DNA of 64,000 nt from Tillandsia leiboldiana. Its lineage: Eukaryota; Streptophyta; Magnoliopsida; Poales; Bromeliaceae. The notes beneath the pieces are model-generated. The model searched no databases. It was not told the DNA's origin and saw nothing but the letters and a program-made list of their open reading frames with translations. Made by a program: the position numbers and the translations under genes. Below are positions 30,317 through 42,509 of this stretch, piece after piece. How positions within the stretch are numbered: the stretch's first letter is position 1; each line of letters opens with the position of its first letter. The stretch spans positions 15,232,674 to 15,296,673 of the forward strand of contig CM055065.1 of assembly GCA_029204045.2 (NCBI GenBank). The letters run 5' to 3'.

Positions 30317-33300
30317 TGTCACGCCCCGGGGTCGAAACTGCGACCCGGGCTCGCCAACAGATCCGCCATCTGTGCAGAAACTGCTGCACAGACGAAGCGT
30401 CTACCCTGGAAAAGATCTATAGCTAAACATGTATCAGAACTGAAATAGAACTAATAGCTACATAAATCAAATACTAAACATCTGAATAAAAACAAATCCT
30501 CAATACATAGTCTCACTCAGCTATGATAATACAAGTAATCCTCACAGAACTCTCAGAATGTCCAGTACAAAAGTAGAATCATAAAAACAAAATACCGGGT
30601 ACATCTATCTCAGACTCTCAATACTGGTAAGGAACTAACGGCCACGTCCTCACCTCGATCTGCTGTCTCCGCGCGAACCAAGTCGGAACAGCTACCTCAG
30701 GAACCTGTCACCGCAGCGAGTGTGAGATCTACTGCAGAAGGTAGATCTCAGTGGGTACCGTCACCAATATCCACGGTGTGTCCACTAAGTCTACTGGAGG
30801 CAAAACAGATAGGTATACAGATAGATAGATAGATAGATAAAGGGTAAGCTGAAAGAAAACTACAGCTAAAATGTCTCAATCATAAAGCTGAAGAAAACTC
30901 TACCAATAACATGATATGCATACACTCTCTACTGCTAAGATGCCTCAGTATCAATGCTCAAAGGAAAGAAACCCATCTAAGAACATAATATGTAACTTCC
31001 GCCTCATATCACCCAATCTCAATGACTGCCACATCGGGTCCAGTTAAGCCTGCGCCCCCTAGTGTATCAACTAGGGCCCCTAGTGTATCAACTAGGGTGT
31101 CCAATCGGACTATCTCAATCTCAAAGCGAACTCTAGTGTATCAACTAGTCGCATCAGCAACACGCACCCGGGGAGTAGCTCGAGGGGAGCGACCCCACCG
31201 AACTCAAGTATCTCATTAGTCTCAACTGTCTCAAAGCGGCACATACAGGCTATAATCCACGATCAAACAGATCGGCAACTCGATGCTCAAAAGCACAACT
31301 CAGTCGGAAAAGACTCCACGACTCAACAGGAAATTCCCAAATCCTCACATAATCTGTCGGAGAACCCTCTACGACTCAATCTGATAATGCACGACCCATG
31401 GCTAAGTCGGGAAACCTCCACGACTCGATCTGCCAGAACCCCAAAACTCTCATAACTAAGTGGGAGAACCACCTCCACTATCAAATCAGAGATATATAAC
31501 CCCTGATCTAGAATAATCTCATCAGAAGCTCAAACTCAAATGACACGAAAACTAATCCCAAAAACTCAAAAAGAGACCCCTCGGCCCCCAGGCACGAGGT
31601 CAGAAGCACCCTGAACCTATGCCATACCTCTGGCAACTTATGTTTTTAAAAACCACCTTTAAAAATGCTGATTTTTCCTTAAAACGGCTTTCTAGATTTT
31701 TAAAACGATCAGGGAGCTAAAATGATGCCAACAGAACATGCAGTCTAGTGTCCTATAGTGTCAGGAGTCTACTAAAAATAATCCGGGGTTCCAATAAATT
31801 TTACAGAAAATTCCAGACAATTATCAGATTTCAAACAGTGAAAATAACATGGAAAACATGATCAAATTGCATTCAGGAGCATTAAAGGGCATTCCATACA
31901 TTTTGGAGAAATTCCAACCCACCTGGAACGCTTTTCGCAGGCAAACGCTGAAGTCGGTGAAGTGCCGGATCCTCAAACTGACGAAACCTCGAAAATCGCG
32001 CCGCGCGCGCACACACCGCGAACCACGGAAAATCCCCGGAACTTCAAACACGCTCCCAAGTCCTCACAAAAATTCTTGCGGCCAACAACTCACACCCCAA
32101 CCATCAACTAACACTCGGTCGCGCTCCAACAGTCACGAACACGCAGCCCACACCAAAGCTTCAGCACAAATTAATTCCCACAACACAACTCTTATGCTCC
32201 CAGCACAACTCAAACAAGGTACTCACAATCCCACATACCACACAAACTACCAGCTCACCAACACCATTAAAAACACCAAGTCCACAGCACACACACACTT
32301 CACACATACATCCTCTATTACATTCACAAAAATCCACAGCACACTTAAAAGCTCCATTTGCACAAAATAAATTCCATAAAGCCAATTCTCTGCTCACAGC
32401 ATACTACAAGTCCACAGTACAATCCAAAATTCACAACACTCCCAAAAAGCTCCCAGCACAAGGTATATCCGCGCATTGCTCACCATCGGCTCCAACCGCT
32501 CGCGCATCGCCCAGCTCGCCGCGTGCACCGAAGCTGCTGCACCAAGCACAGGGAAGAAAAGGAAAACGCATCAGCCCACCAAAACAAAAGCACAAGCTCA
32601 GGCAAAACCGACCTCGGCCAAAGACGACCCCGCGCGTCGTCGCGAGCCGCACCCTGCGCCAGGCCAAACAGCGCGCTGCGCTGCCGCAGCCCGCGCAGTT
32701 GGCGCGCCTGCCGCCTGACGCGCGGCGTCCGCGCGCTGCCGCGCGCTGCCCTGGCGCGTTCCGCACGGCACCAGCTGCCAGCCGCGCGCCGCAGGGGCCA
32801 GCCGCCGCTCGCCGCGCGGCGCCGCAGCAGCTGCCGCGCGGTGCCGCAGCAGCTGCGCGCGGCCCCCAGGGCCCGCTGCGCTTCCGCTGCGCGCTTGCTG
32901 TGCGCCCGCGCACGCATCTGCACGCCCGCGCGCCGCATGCTGCGCCCGCGCGGCGCAACAGCGCCCTGCGCAGCGCCCGCGCAGCGACTGCGCGGCGCCC
33001 GCCAGCTGCACGACCCCTTCACAGCGCCCGCCAGCTGCGCTGCCACAGCCACGCGGCGCCTTCCTGCTCGTCCGCGCAGCGCTCCTGGGCCCGCTGCGCA
33101 CTTGCTGTGCGCCCGCGCACGCATCTGCGCGCCCGCGCGCCGCATGCTGCGCCCGCGCGGCGCAACAGCGCCCTGCGCAGCGCCCGCGCGGCGACTGCGC
33201 GGCGCCCGCCAGCTGCGCGGCCCCTTCGCAGCGCCCGCCAGCTGCGCTGCCACAGCCACGCGGCGCCTTCCTGCTCGTCCGCGCAGCGCTCCGCGCTTGC

Positions 33301-34346
33301 TGCACGCGGCGCCCATGTGCGCCCGCGCAGCCACTCAGCGCCAGCCGCGCGCGCATCCTTGTGTGCCCGCGCGGCGCCTCCACTCAGCAACAGCCACATC
33401 AAAACAACTCCACAAACCAGCAACACCCAAAAAAAAAAACAACTCCAAACTCAAAAATCCAACGCAAAACCACAATCCGAGCCTTCTCTCTCTCTCACTA
33501 AAAAAAAAACTGCACTTACCGTCCAAGAAGCTCGATGCGCGCGCCGCGCTCCGCTTGCTCCTCCTCGGCTTCACGCAAGGAACACTACCACTTCTCATTC
33601 CTTCTTTTTCTTCTTCCTTCCATTCTTCTTTCCTATGTTTTCCATTCATTCCTCTGTTTTGCCTCCAGAAGGAGGCGATGACGTGGAGGCTACTAATTAA
33701 GGGATGCTTAATTGAGGTGGTGGTGGTTGGCAGCATTAAATGCACCTCCAAAAATATCTCAAACCACTCTTATCTCTAGCTGCTTTCTTTCTTTCTATTT
33801 TTCTTTTCCTTGCTTCTTCACAGGCTAAAATTCACATATTAAAATAAATTAATTAAATAATCCATAATTAGCCAACTCCAACTCACTTTTTGGCTTCGGA
33901 GCGTCCGCACCAATCTGAAACCTCCCGAACTCCGCTGTAATCTGAAAATACACATGTCAAGAGCTTTTCCCCCTCAAAAAGCTCAACTGTGGAGTCGGTG
34001 TGCTCAATCCAAAAACCGGCTCCAATAATGCCAACTCCAACTCACTTTTCGCCTTCGGGTCCTCCGCGCCAGCCCGGAACCTCCCGAACTTCGCTGTGAA
34101 CATAAAATACACATGTTCCAAGTATTTCTAATATTTTCTGCGCTCCACTGTGGAGTCGGGGCTCAACAAAATCAGTCCTCGAACGGCGCACAAGCCCGGA
34201 AGACTCCGATTTAAGCTGGGGCTTCCACGTCGATCCGACTCAACCCGAACTCATCTGCAAACACATATGGAACTCATCCAAAGCAGTTTCTCCGCACCAC
34301 GCCATCTTGCGAGGGCGGTACACTAGCCGAAGTCCCGGTACTCTAA
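30317..34346 (-). mobile_element. M2 5' LTR
   Basis: Same sequence as 23065-27131 but without Cassandra and with a different GC-rich block. A 207-bp tandem duplication lies at 32894-33307, each unit starting CTTGCTGTGCGCCCGCGCAC. Twin hairpin at 30724-30790 and the paired CCCTAGTGTATCAACTAGGG repeat at 31058-31097 are kept. Confidence 0.86.
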
Positions 34347-34351
34347 GTCTC

Positions 34352-35027
34352 TCTCTCGAGCTAGTCCCTCGCTCTCTGTCCCTCTCAGACATGAACACAG
34401 ATTCTCGGTCAATCCATCGAGCATGCACAATCGCAGCATCTAAAGTCGGCGCTCGTCGAGAATGCACAAAGTGCTAGAAATCCTGATGCAGTCCTCTCTC
34501 AAACAGATCAACTTCCTGGGCCTCATCCTGGGAAACATGGGGCACACTGCTCAACCGTCGAAGAAACTCGTTCCAAGTCCTCAACTACTCTCCCGGTGGT
34601 CCAGCGGGACAAACTCGACGCCCCCAACTCTCGGCATCCTTATCCAAAGGTGCGCAACCAAGTGCACCTGATGCTTCTCCTGGATGAACAAATCCTTAAA
34701 CAACATGTCCATAGCAGCAATCCAGTTCCCGGCCTCCCAAGGCTCCAAGCTCTGCCCCGAAACTGCGGGGAAAGGAACTGGTTGATGTACAACATTAGAT
34801 CCACAACTCTCACTGCTCGCGCACTACTCACAGTGCGAACTGGGTCGAAGTCGACGATGTCGCGGCCGGAGGTACTACTGGCGATACCTCAGTCGGTGCT
34901 CTCTGCTCACACCTGCGCATCACGCGCTCCATATTCTCTTCCTGGCGCCGCGTCGCCACAAACATCAGGGCTACCTGGGCCCGTAACTCACAGACCTCAC
35001 TCCGCTCTGTCCATTCAGCCTCCCGCT
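34352..35027 (-). pseudogene. E2 gag, second piece
   Basis: Minus-strand frame REAEWTERSEVCELRAQV..., then RRQEENMERVMRRCEQRA, then SPVVPPAATSSTSTQFAL and a stop near 34828. It lies between the S1 insertion (35028) and the M2 insertion (34351). The first piece is 39174-39230. The helical N-terminal part is less damaged than in M2, but no Gag core or zinc knuckle can be read. Confidence 0.68.
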
Positions 35028-38000
35028 TTTGGTGACCCCGATCCCCGTGTTGCTTCTCCCATAAACCGTGGTATAGAACACCTAGTGTTGGTGTGTCTGG
35101 CCCATAGTGCATCCAAGGGATGCCACAGATCGGCCCTGTGTGATGTCCACAGCTGGATTGGCCTTCGGCTGCATTTGCCGAATTTTTGAAATGGTTTTGG
35201 GCCAAACAGAGGTTCGATTTGGATTCAGCGCGGAAAAACGCTTGAAAACGGCTATTTGCTTGTTTGTTTCTGAGTCCGGATGCCCAAAAACAGACTCCCG
35301 GAACTTTTCGCTGAATTTCGGTGCATGGGAGGGGCCGTGGACCGCCGGCTGCTACGTGGCGGCTTGTTATTGGCCGGTCCGCAGCACTCAGTCCACAGAG
35401 GGGCGCGGCTGGGTGCACGGACCCGGCGCATGGACACGTGGCGCCGCCTGATTGGCGGGCTCGTGATGCGCGGTCTACTGGGTGGCGCGGCGGTGCATGG
35501 ACCAAGGCGGGTGGACATGTGGCAGTCCCCGGTTGGTCGGTGCACACGGCGCGGTCCACGGAACCCGAAGGGGTGCGTGGACCGGGTGCAGGGGACACGT
35601 GTCGGCGTGCTACTCGCGGGCTCACGAGGCGCGGCGCACGGGGTCGCGGGCGGGCGCCTCGGGGCTCGTGCGTGGCAGGCGGTCAGGCTGCGCCTGCCCG
35701 CACGTGTGACCGCGACACTGTGCAGGCCAGGTGGCGCCCCGCCATTGGCGGGCGCCACCTACCCGTTTGACCGGGGAGGCGCCACGCGGCGGCACCACAC
35801 GCGCCCCGCACAGCTGTTTGCAGTGCGGGACACGTGTCGGTCACCGGGAGGGCCACGTGGCCACTCCCGACGCGCCCCGCACAGCTGTTTGCTGTGCGGG
35901 TGACGTGGCGGCACGAGAAATTTCCGGGAGGCTACAGTGTTTCTCCTCTGCGCCCGGATTCGGGCGCCCGAATCTTCGGGAGCGCCCGAATCTTGGGACA
36001 TGATGGGAATTTTTGCATTTGTTTGGTGCGGCCTATAAATAGCCCAAGCCGCCTTCTTTTGCAATTTTTTAGCACTTCCGAGCTTCAAACCGGCGGGAGA
36101 TCTTCAGCAAAGTTGATCCCCACACAGTGCTGCATCCATCTGTCGATTTCGGGGATTTTACGTGGCACGCTTACCGAGGTTTCCATTTTCTTGGCGCGTC
36201 ACGACGTTCCTTCGCCGGTGTTTCTTCCGCCGCGTTTCGGTGCGCGAGCTCCCCCAGCCTACTCCGACCACCTTTTCGAGCGATTCCTTCGCCGTTGGAT
36301 CCGCGACGGACAGAGCTACGATCTAGGTATTTTCAGCATTCCCTAGTTTTGTGGTTTTCGAGGAGTTTTTCCATGCTTACTGGGGGTCTTTTGCTGTGAG
36401 TGTTTTCTTGAGGACAGCGGGTTGTTTCGAGGATATCTCCGCAACCGGGCATCGGATTGAAACGAGCCTTTGCACTTTTTTCATCTACTCGACGCAAGGA
36501 TTATCACAGTATTTTTCTTGGATTTTTCTGAGGTTTGCCCGAAGGTATTTGTTTTCCCCCTTATCTGTGCTAGAGTTTACAGTTATGTGGTTGTGAGATT
36601 TTGCGCACCTGTACTGTGGAATTTGTAACTTGGCCTACGGTGCTCGGAATTGGGCGTGCAGGTACCCGTTTCGAAGGTCTCGACGCGAGGATCGCTGTGG
36701 TATTTTTATCGGATTTTTCGGAGCCATTTCAGCCGGTGAAATAATTGCATCTTCGGGACTGAATTTCAGACTACGCGGTTAATTGTTGGAATAAAGTGTA
36801 ACTTTGGACTGTATGTTGTACCAGGAAGAGTTGTTCAGGGATTTTGGGACTGAGGATTATTTGGAGGTTGCTCTTCCTGGTGTTCTCAGCTGTACGACTC
36901 CGGACAGTTAGCACCTTCAGGTGGGTGGCTTCGCTTTCAGGATCTATGGACTGTGCACTAATTCTATTGATATAGAATCATGCATGATAGTGATTGGACT
37001 TGGTAGCATGCTAGAATTGAATGTTAATATTCTTTGTATTTATCTGATGATCGTATGATCTCTTCTGCTTCCTACCACATATTAATTATTTGTTATCTTG
37101 GAACCTGACCTAGCACCCCCGTCATATGTTGCATGTGTAACCAGACCAGTAGAAAACCCTCACTTGGGCTAGGGTTATTTATGTTTAGACATCCACACAT
37201 TATGTTTCATTCCTGGACTTAGTGTTATCCTCGCCCGGGTAGTGGGCCGAGCGGTCGGGACTTCTTTTTAGTGTGGGATGCATTTGCACTCGTGCTTGGG
37301 AGCAGAGTGGAGTCTGGTAGATGTAGTGGATCGCTTGTCTGTACCGGGAACCGTTTGGGGTAAACGGTGGTCCCGGGAGGTCTTGTTTTCCCCTGTTTGG
37401 GTTGTCGCCACTGTGTTAGTGGCAGTAGTTTACTAGTGTTAGCCGGACCTAGAACCCAGAACCCTTTTCGACATACACCTGATTTTTGCCTACCAAATGT
37501 TTTCTTCCAAGCATCGAAGGGCCGCTGGAGTCTGTTCTTGTTCGATTTGGACAAAGGCATCAGCCCTTCGGGGTTTGGGTAAAATACTTGTTTTGCAACT
37601 GTTTTTCCTAAAAGAACTAAAAATCATTAAAAAATGGGTTTCTCTTCAAATCAAGATAGTTTTTCAAAAAGGGAACTGCTTTTAATTCTCACCCTGTGTG
37701 GGCTGAGTGAAAAGGGTTTTCAATACAAATGTCACATTTTTCCTGTAAATCTCCCCACTCGAAAGGATTCGAGTGGTCTGGGTTCTAGGGGCCGTTCCTT
37801 TGTCGGGACGAAAGCCACGGGGGCCGAGCCTGGAACCTGTTCTTGTTTCATAGGGTTGTAGGTGTAGGTCTCCCGGAACTTTCGGGCCCTGGTTGGTGTC
37901 TTCTGCGTGTTGTACCGAGGTTGTTGTGTTCCCGAACTATAAGGGGTCGGGAACTTCGATAGGCGGAGCCTAGAGTCTGTTCTTGTTTGATAGGGTTCTA

Positions 38001-39168
38001 AGCACCGGCCTATGGGTTTTCGAACCCTTATGGTGTCGGTCTTTCCTGTGAGTTTAGTGTTCTGTTGTGGGAGCCGTCTGGTGGACGGTGGTCCTGGCTG
38101 TGGAGTATCTCCATCCAGTGTGTTGTGCTGTGAGCTGTTGGTGAGGCTAGTGCCTCGTGTTTCGTGTGAGCTGATCAGCTGAGTCGTTGAGAGTGCTCCG
38201 GCTGTTGTGCGAGATGTTTGAGGATTGAGTCCTTCCGTTCAGAGCGTGAACGTGGATTTTGGACTATAGCCTGCAGTGCCACCTGAGCTCGACAGAGTGC
38301 GCGGATACCTTTGTCCTCGTTGGGGTCGCTCCCCTCGAGTGCCACGTCCGGGGTGGGTCTGCACTTTGGTATCGCGACTTGTCGACGCCGTCCCTCTGAC
38401 TGGGCCAGTTTTGGCAGTTACGGACACAGTCCCTCTGGCTGGGCCAGTTTTGGCAGATACGGACGCCCTACGTCAGTCCGGTCCTCCGGGATGTAACGGC
38501 AGTAGGTAGGCGCAGGTTTGACTGGACCCGAGGAGGCAGTCAGGTAGATTGGGTGATCTGGATGTTGAGAGTTAGTAAGTGCATCATGTTTCCATCTGTT
38601 CCACTTTTTGAGCATCTAGATAGAGGCATAGTAGCTGTAGAGTTACTTTTCCAGCCCTTTCATTTCAGTTTTATATTGTTACTTTATGCCTCTAGTAGAC
38701 TTAGTGGGGAGACCGTCGGGCTTGTTGGCGGCACCCACTGAGAACTACTTGGGACGTAGTTCTCACACCCGTCGTGGTGTCTTTTTCCCCAGGGACTTCT
38801 GCTCCTGTTCCTGCTGCTCCTGTTGCTGATCCGGCTGATCGAGGTAAGGGAGTCGCGAGATAGATCCCTACCAGTCGTCGTCGTCCAGAGTGTAGATGTA
38901 CCCCTTTACTTTTGAGAGTTCATGTTGAGAGACCTTTGTAGTGAGGTATAGAGTTGTATTTTATTTTACTGCTTGAGAGATTTATGTGTTTTGGGGAGGA
39001 GTTTGAGTTGTATATATTTTCATTTTCAGCAGTTTACTTTCAGCTCTGATATCTGTATAGTATAGTTGATCTTTTGCAGGTTAGTCGCTTCGTCTATACG
39101 GGGCTTCCCGTATGGGCGGCGGATCTGTTGGCGAGCCCGGGTCGCAGTTTCGACGCCGGGGCGTGACA
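35028..39168 (+). mobile_element. S1: solo LTR of the O1 family, TSD CCGCT
   Basis: 4141 bp flanked by CCGCT at 35023-35027 and 39169-39173. It ends GGGGCGTGACA. The start reads TTTGGTGACC where TG is expected, so the first base has mutated. It is homologous to the O1 LTR (GGATGCCCAAAAA, CCTAGTGTTGG) and to the G LTR. It has CACGTG at 35435, 35596, 35831 and 35854, TATAAATA at 36034, the GGGTCGCTCCCCTCGAG motif at 38324 and a twin hairpin at 38703-38764. A two-copy tandem of CCCTCTG(A/G)CTGGGCCAGTTTTGGCAG lies at 38391-38455. No coding sequence. Confidence 0.9.
36034..36041 (+). promoter_or_regulatory. TATA box of S1
   Basis: TATAAATA in GGCCTATAAATAGCCC; position within the LTR equivalent to the O1 TATA box. 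The 26-bp palindrome of O1 is not kept here. Confidence 0.72.
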
Positions 39169-39322
39169 CCGCTGATCGGGCTCCTCATCCAAGGTCAAAC
39201 ACGCCCTCGCCGCCGCACGGCGTCTCAGAGGCAACAAGGACAACTGCCACAAACCAACCAAACCTCAAACACTCTCGACCCAATCAAGCGAAAGTCTAAA
39301 ACATGTTAACCATTCTAAAGCA

Positions 39323-39346
39323 TTATGTTGTCTGCAGCCAACATAA
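39323..39346 (-). other. Conserved palindromic hairpin in the E2 leader
   Basis: Same core as in G, E3 and M2 (stem TTATGTTG/CAACATAA, CTGCAG in the loop), 173 nt after the PBS on the minus strand. Confidence 0.65.
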
Positions 39347-39507
39347 TCACTTTAGAGAATAAACATGTAAAATCACTCGCCCCAATCCCTCGGGGGAGGT
39401 ACAAACTCAATCAGGACTGTCGCTAAAGTCACGTCTCTCACGACAGTCATCCTACTGTCCAACTAATAGCCTAGGGTCACTAAGTCCTCAACGACCTATA
39501 TTCCTAG

Positions 39508-39519
39508 GCTCTGATACCA
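39508..39519 (-). other. Primer-binding site of E2
   Basis: Minus-strand TGGTATCAGAGC, exact match to the tRNA-Met consensus, 9 bp inside the LTR edge at 39529. Confidence 0.9.
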
Positions 39520-39528
39520 CCCTAATCT

Positions 39529-42509
39529 GTCACGCCCCGGGGTCGAAACTGCGACCCGGGCTCGCCAACAGATCCGCCATTTGTACGGAAACTGCCGCAC
39601 AGACGAAGCGTCTACCCTGCAAGTCAGATCTATAGCTAAACATGTATCAGAGCTGAAACTAAAACCAGTAGCTACAGAAAACCACTGAACATCTGATATA
39701 AATAAAATAATCCTCAATACAACATCTCTCAGCTGTCAAATAAATACAAAAGCCTCTCCAATCTCTCAGATTGTCTAGTACAAAAGTGGAAACATAAAAT
39801 ACAGGGTACATCTACCTCTGACTCTCAATACTGGTAAGGAACTACTCAGACACGTCCTCACCTCGATCAGCTGTCTCCACGCGAACCAAGCCGGAACAGC
39901 TGCCTCAGGAACCTGTCACCACAGCGGGTGTGAGATCTACTGCAGAAGGTAGATCTCAGTGGGTACCGTCACCAATATCCACGGTATGCCCACTAAGTCT
40001 ACTGGAGGCACAACAGATAGGTATGCAGATAGATATATAATGAAAGCAGGAAATGAGCTACAACTAATATGTCTCAACATCATGCTCATGGAATCTCTAC
40101 TATAAACCGGCTATGCATACACTCGCCACTACTAAATGCCTCAAGTATCATGCTCAAAGGAAAACTCATCTAAGAGCAAGCTATGCACCCCTCGCACACG
40201 AAGTGCTCTCAAAACCCAAATCTCAATGACTGCCCAAAACTGGCTCAGTCAAGCCCGCGCCTGTCGTCTGGGAACGCACCTGCCCACTCCACGTAGGGCG
40301 TCCTACTGACTACTATGAACGCACCTGCCCACTCCACGTGGTGCGTCCTAAACAGACTACTAGGGACCCACCTGCCCACCCCCGTGGGGCGTCCTAAACT
40401 GACTACTAGGAACGCACCTGCCCACCCCCGTGCGACGTCCTAGTCTGTCTATCTCAATCATCATCACGCATCCGGAGCGTAACTCGAGGGGAGCGACCCC
40501 ACCGAGCTCAAGTATCTCGTCAGTCTCGACTGTCTCATAAATGGCACATGCAGGCTATGATCCACGATCAAACAGATCGGATACCCAATACCCAGATAAC
40601 ACATCACAGTCGGGAACCCTCCACGACTCGATCAGGGAATGCCCAAACCCTCTCACAGCTATGTCGGAGAACCCTCCACGACTCAATCTGATAATGCACA
40701 TCCCATGGCTAAGTCGGGAAACCTCCACGACTCAATCTGCCAGAGCCCAAACTCTCTAAGCCAAGTCGGAGAACCATCTCCACTACCAAATCAGAGATAC
40801 AAACCCATGATCTAGAATAATCCCCCAAGGAATCTCAACTCACATGACACTAGAAACTCATCCCACAGAGCTCTAAAAATCTACTCGGCCCCCCGGCACG
40901 AGAACATATTCATCCTGAACCTACTCAATCTCTCTGGAAGCTCACAATAATTCCAAACTATTTTTAAATCTCAGTTTTCATTAAAACCGGTCCGCCGATT
41001 TTTAAAACGGTTCAGATGCCAACCTAATGGCAACCAATCATGTAGTCTAGTGTCAAATCATCCCTAGATCATGCTAAAAATATCTGGGGCTCATAATTGT
41101 CTTTCTATAGTTTTTTAGGCAACTATCAGATTTACCAGGTATATAAATAATAAGCTAAACATGATCAACATGCATACAATAGCTTTAGAAGGCATTCCAT
41201 ACATCTTGAAGAAATTCCAACCCACCTGGAACACTTTCCGCAGGCAATCGCTGAAGTCGGTGAAGCGCCACGCCGCTCACTGTCAAAATCTGCCGGAGAA
41301 GCCCCAAAATCACGCTGCACGCGCGCGCACTGTCGCGATCCTCCGAAAATATCCCTGGAAGCTCGAACAATCCTCTCGAGTCCTCTAATAAAAATCCGGC
41401 GCGCCCCGGCTCTCGCTGTCCAATCACAGCATGCACGCACGCGCGCGTGCTCCCTCGGCTCCGCACAGTGTAAATCCAAGCTCACAGCCAACAATGCCAA
41501 AGATGGAAAGAATAATCCAATTAAGCTCAAGGCTTCATCAAATCCATCATCAAATCCATCTAAGGAAATCAAAAAACCAAACTTCAAAAATCTGCCAACT
41601 CACCTCACGTGCGGCTCGACATGCGCGCGGCTCCGCTCAGCTCAAAGCAGCAAGACACACACCAACAGCACACTCCTTAATCTGATTCTTCTCCTTTTTC
41701 ATCTTCTTTTTCTTTTCCTTGCTTTCTCTCTTTTCTTTCTCTCTTTCTTTCTTTCTCTGGTAGTCGTGGAGAAGAAGACAGGGGAGGCTCATATATAGAG
41801 GGTGGATGGGTGCAAAACAGAAGGGAGATGAAATTACCAAAAGACCCTCCACTTAAATCCAGAATCTTCTTAATTCTGGCTAATTACCTCACTGAGTACC
41901 GGTACCCCAAACTGTGTACGGGTACTAAACCATTTAGTATCGGTACCCCAAACTGTGTACGGGTACTAAACCATTTAGTTCAGGAACTAAATGTTGGGTT
42001 CCGGAACACAGCATGCAGTTCCGGAACACAGACTTTGGTTCCGGAACTCAAGTTCCAAATCCTCCAAATCTGAAGTCTGAAGCTTCCTCAACGCCGGGCC
42101 AACTCACTTTTTGCCCCGGAAGCTTCTGCACCACTCTGAAATCTCCCAAACCCCACTGTAAACATAAAATACACTTGTCCAAAGTTTTTCCCCCTCACAA
42201 GGCTCAACTGTGGAGTCGGTGTGCCCAATCCGAAATCCGATACTCTTACAAGAGAGATCCTCACTTGGATTCTCTTCTCATTTCTTTATCGTTTCATTTC
42301 TCAACTCCAAAGCGGGTTACGATTAATAAATCAATCCTTTAATTGCCAACTCCAAGTCACTTTTTGTCTTCGGGGCCTCTGCGTCAGTCCGAATCTACCC
42401 GAACCCCGCTGAACTGAAAATACACATGTACCCACACTTTCCAATTTTCCCCGTGCACCACGGCGGAGTCGGCACTCTAACCAATCCAAAATTCTACAAG
42501 TACACAAAG
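39529..42509 (-). mobile_element. E2 5' LTR, main part
   Basis: Ends TGTCACGCCCCGG (plus view) at 39529 and is cut at 42509 by E3; the remaining 198 bp lie at 55401-55598. Twin hairpin at 39932-39994 (GAGATCTAC/GTAGATCTC, AGTGGG/CCCACT). Four tandem units of about 46 bp with CACCTGCCCAC lie at 40272-40443. The block CTCGAGGGGAGCGACCCC lies at 40482-40499. Confidence 0.86.
42505..42509. repeat. Target-site duplication of E3 (left copy, CAAAG)
   Basis: CAAAG here and at 55401-55405. The uninterrupted order TACACAAAGCCCTGC occurs in the truncated 3' LTR near 20313. Confidence 0.92.

Larger units (their letters stand above)
23065..34346 (-). mobile_element. M2: complete non-autonomous minus-strand gypsy element
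   Basis: 5' LTR 34346-30317, PBS 30308-30297, decayed gag and pol 30316-27151, PPT 27150-27132, 3' LTR 27131-23065, TSD GTCTC. The whole element is 11.3 kb, with 4-kb LTRs and only 3.2 kb of interior. The LTRs look about 99% identical by eye outside their GC-rich repeats. The outer edge of the 5' LTR lost one base of the terminal CA complement (CTCTAA instead of CTCTACA). It inserted into E2 gag, so it is younger than E2. Confidence 0.87.
39174..39528 (-). pseudogene. E2 leader and start of gag
   Basis: Between the PBS and S1. On the minus strand the gag start reads TTGCCTCTGAGACGCCG near 39227, where G and M2 have ATG, so the start codon appears lost. The basic RRRAARRRACLTLDEEPDQ segment follows and continues across S1 at 35027. 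Confidence 0.7.
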
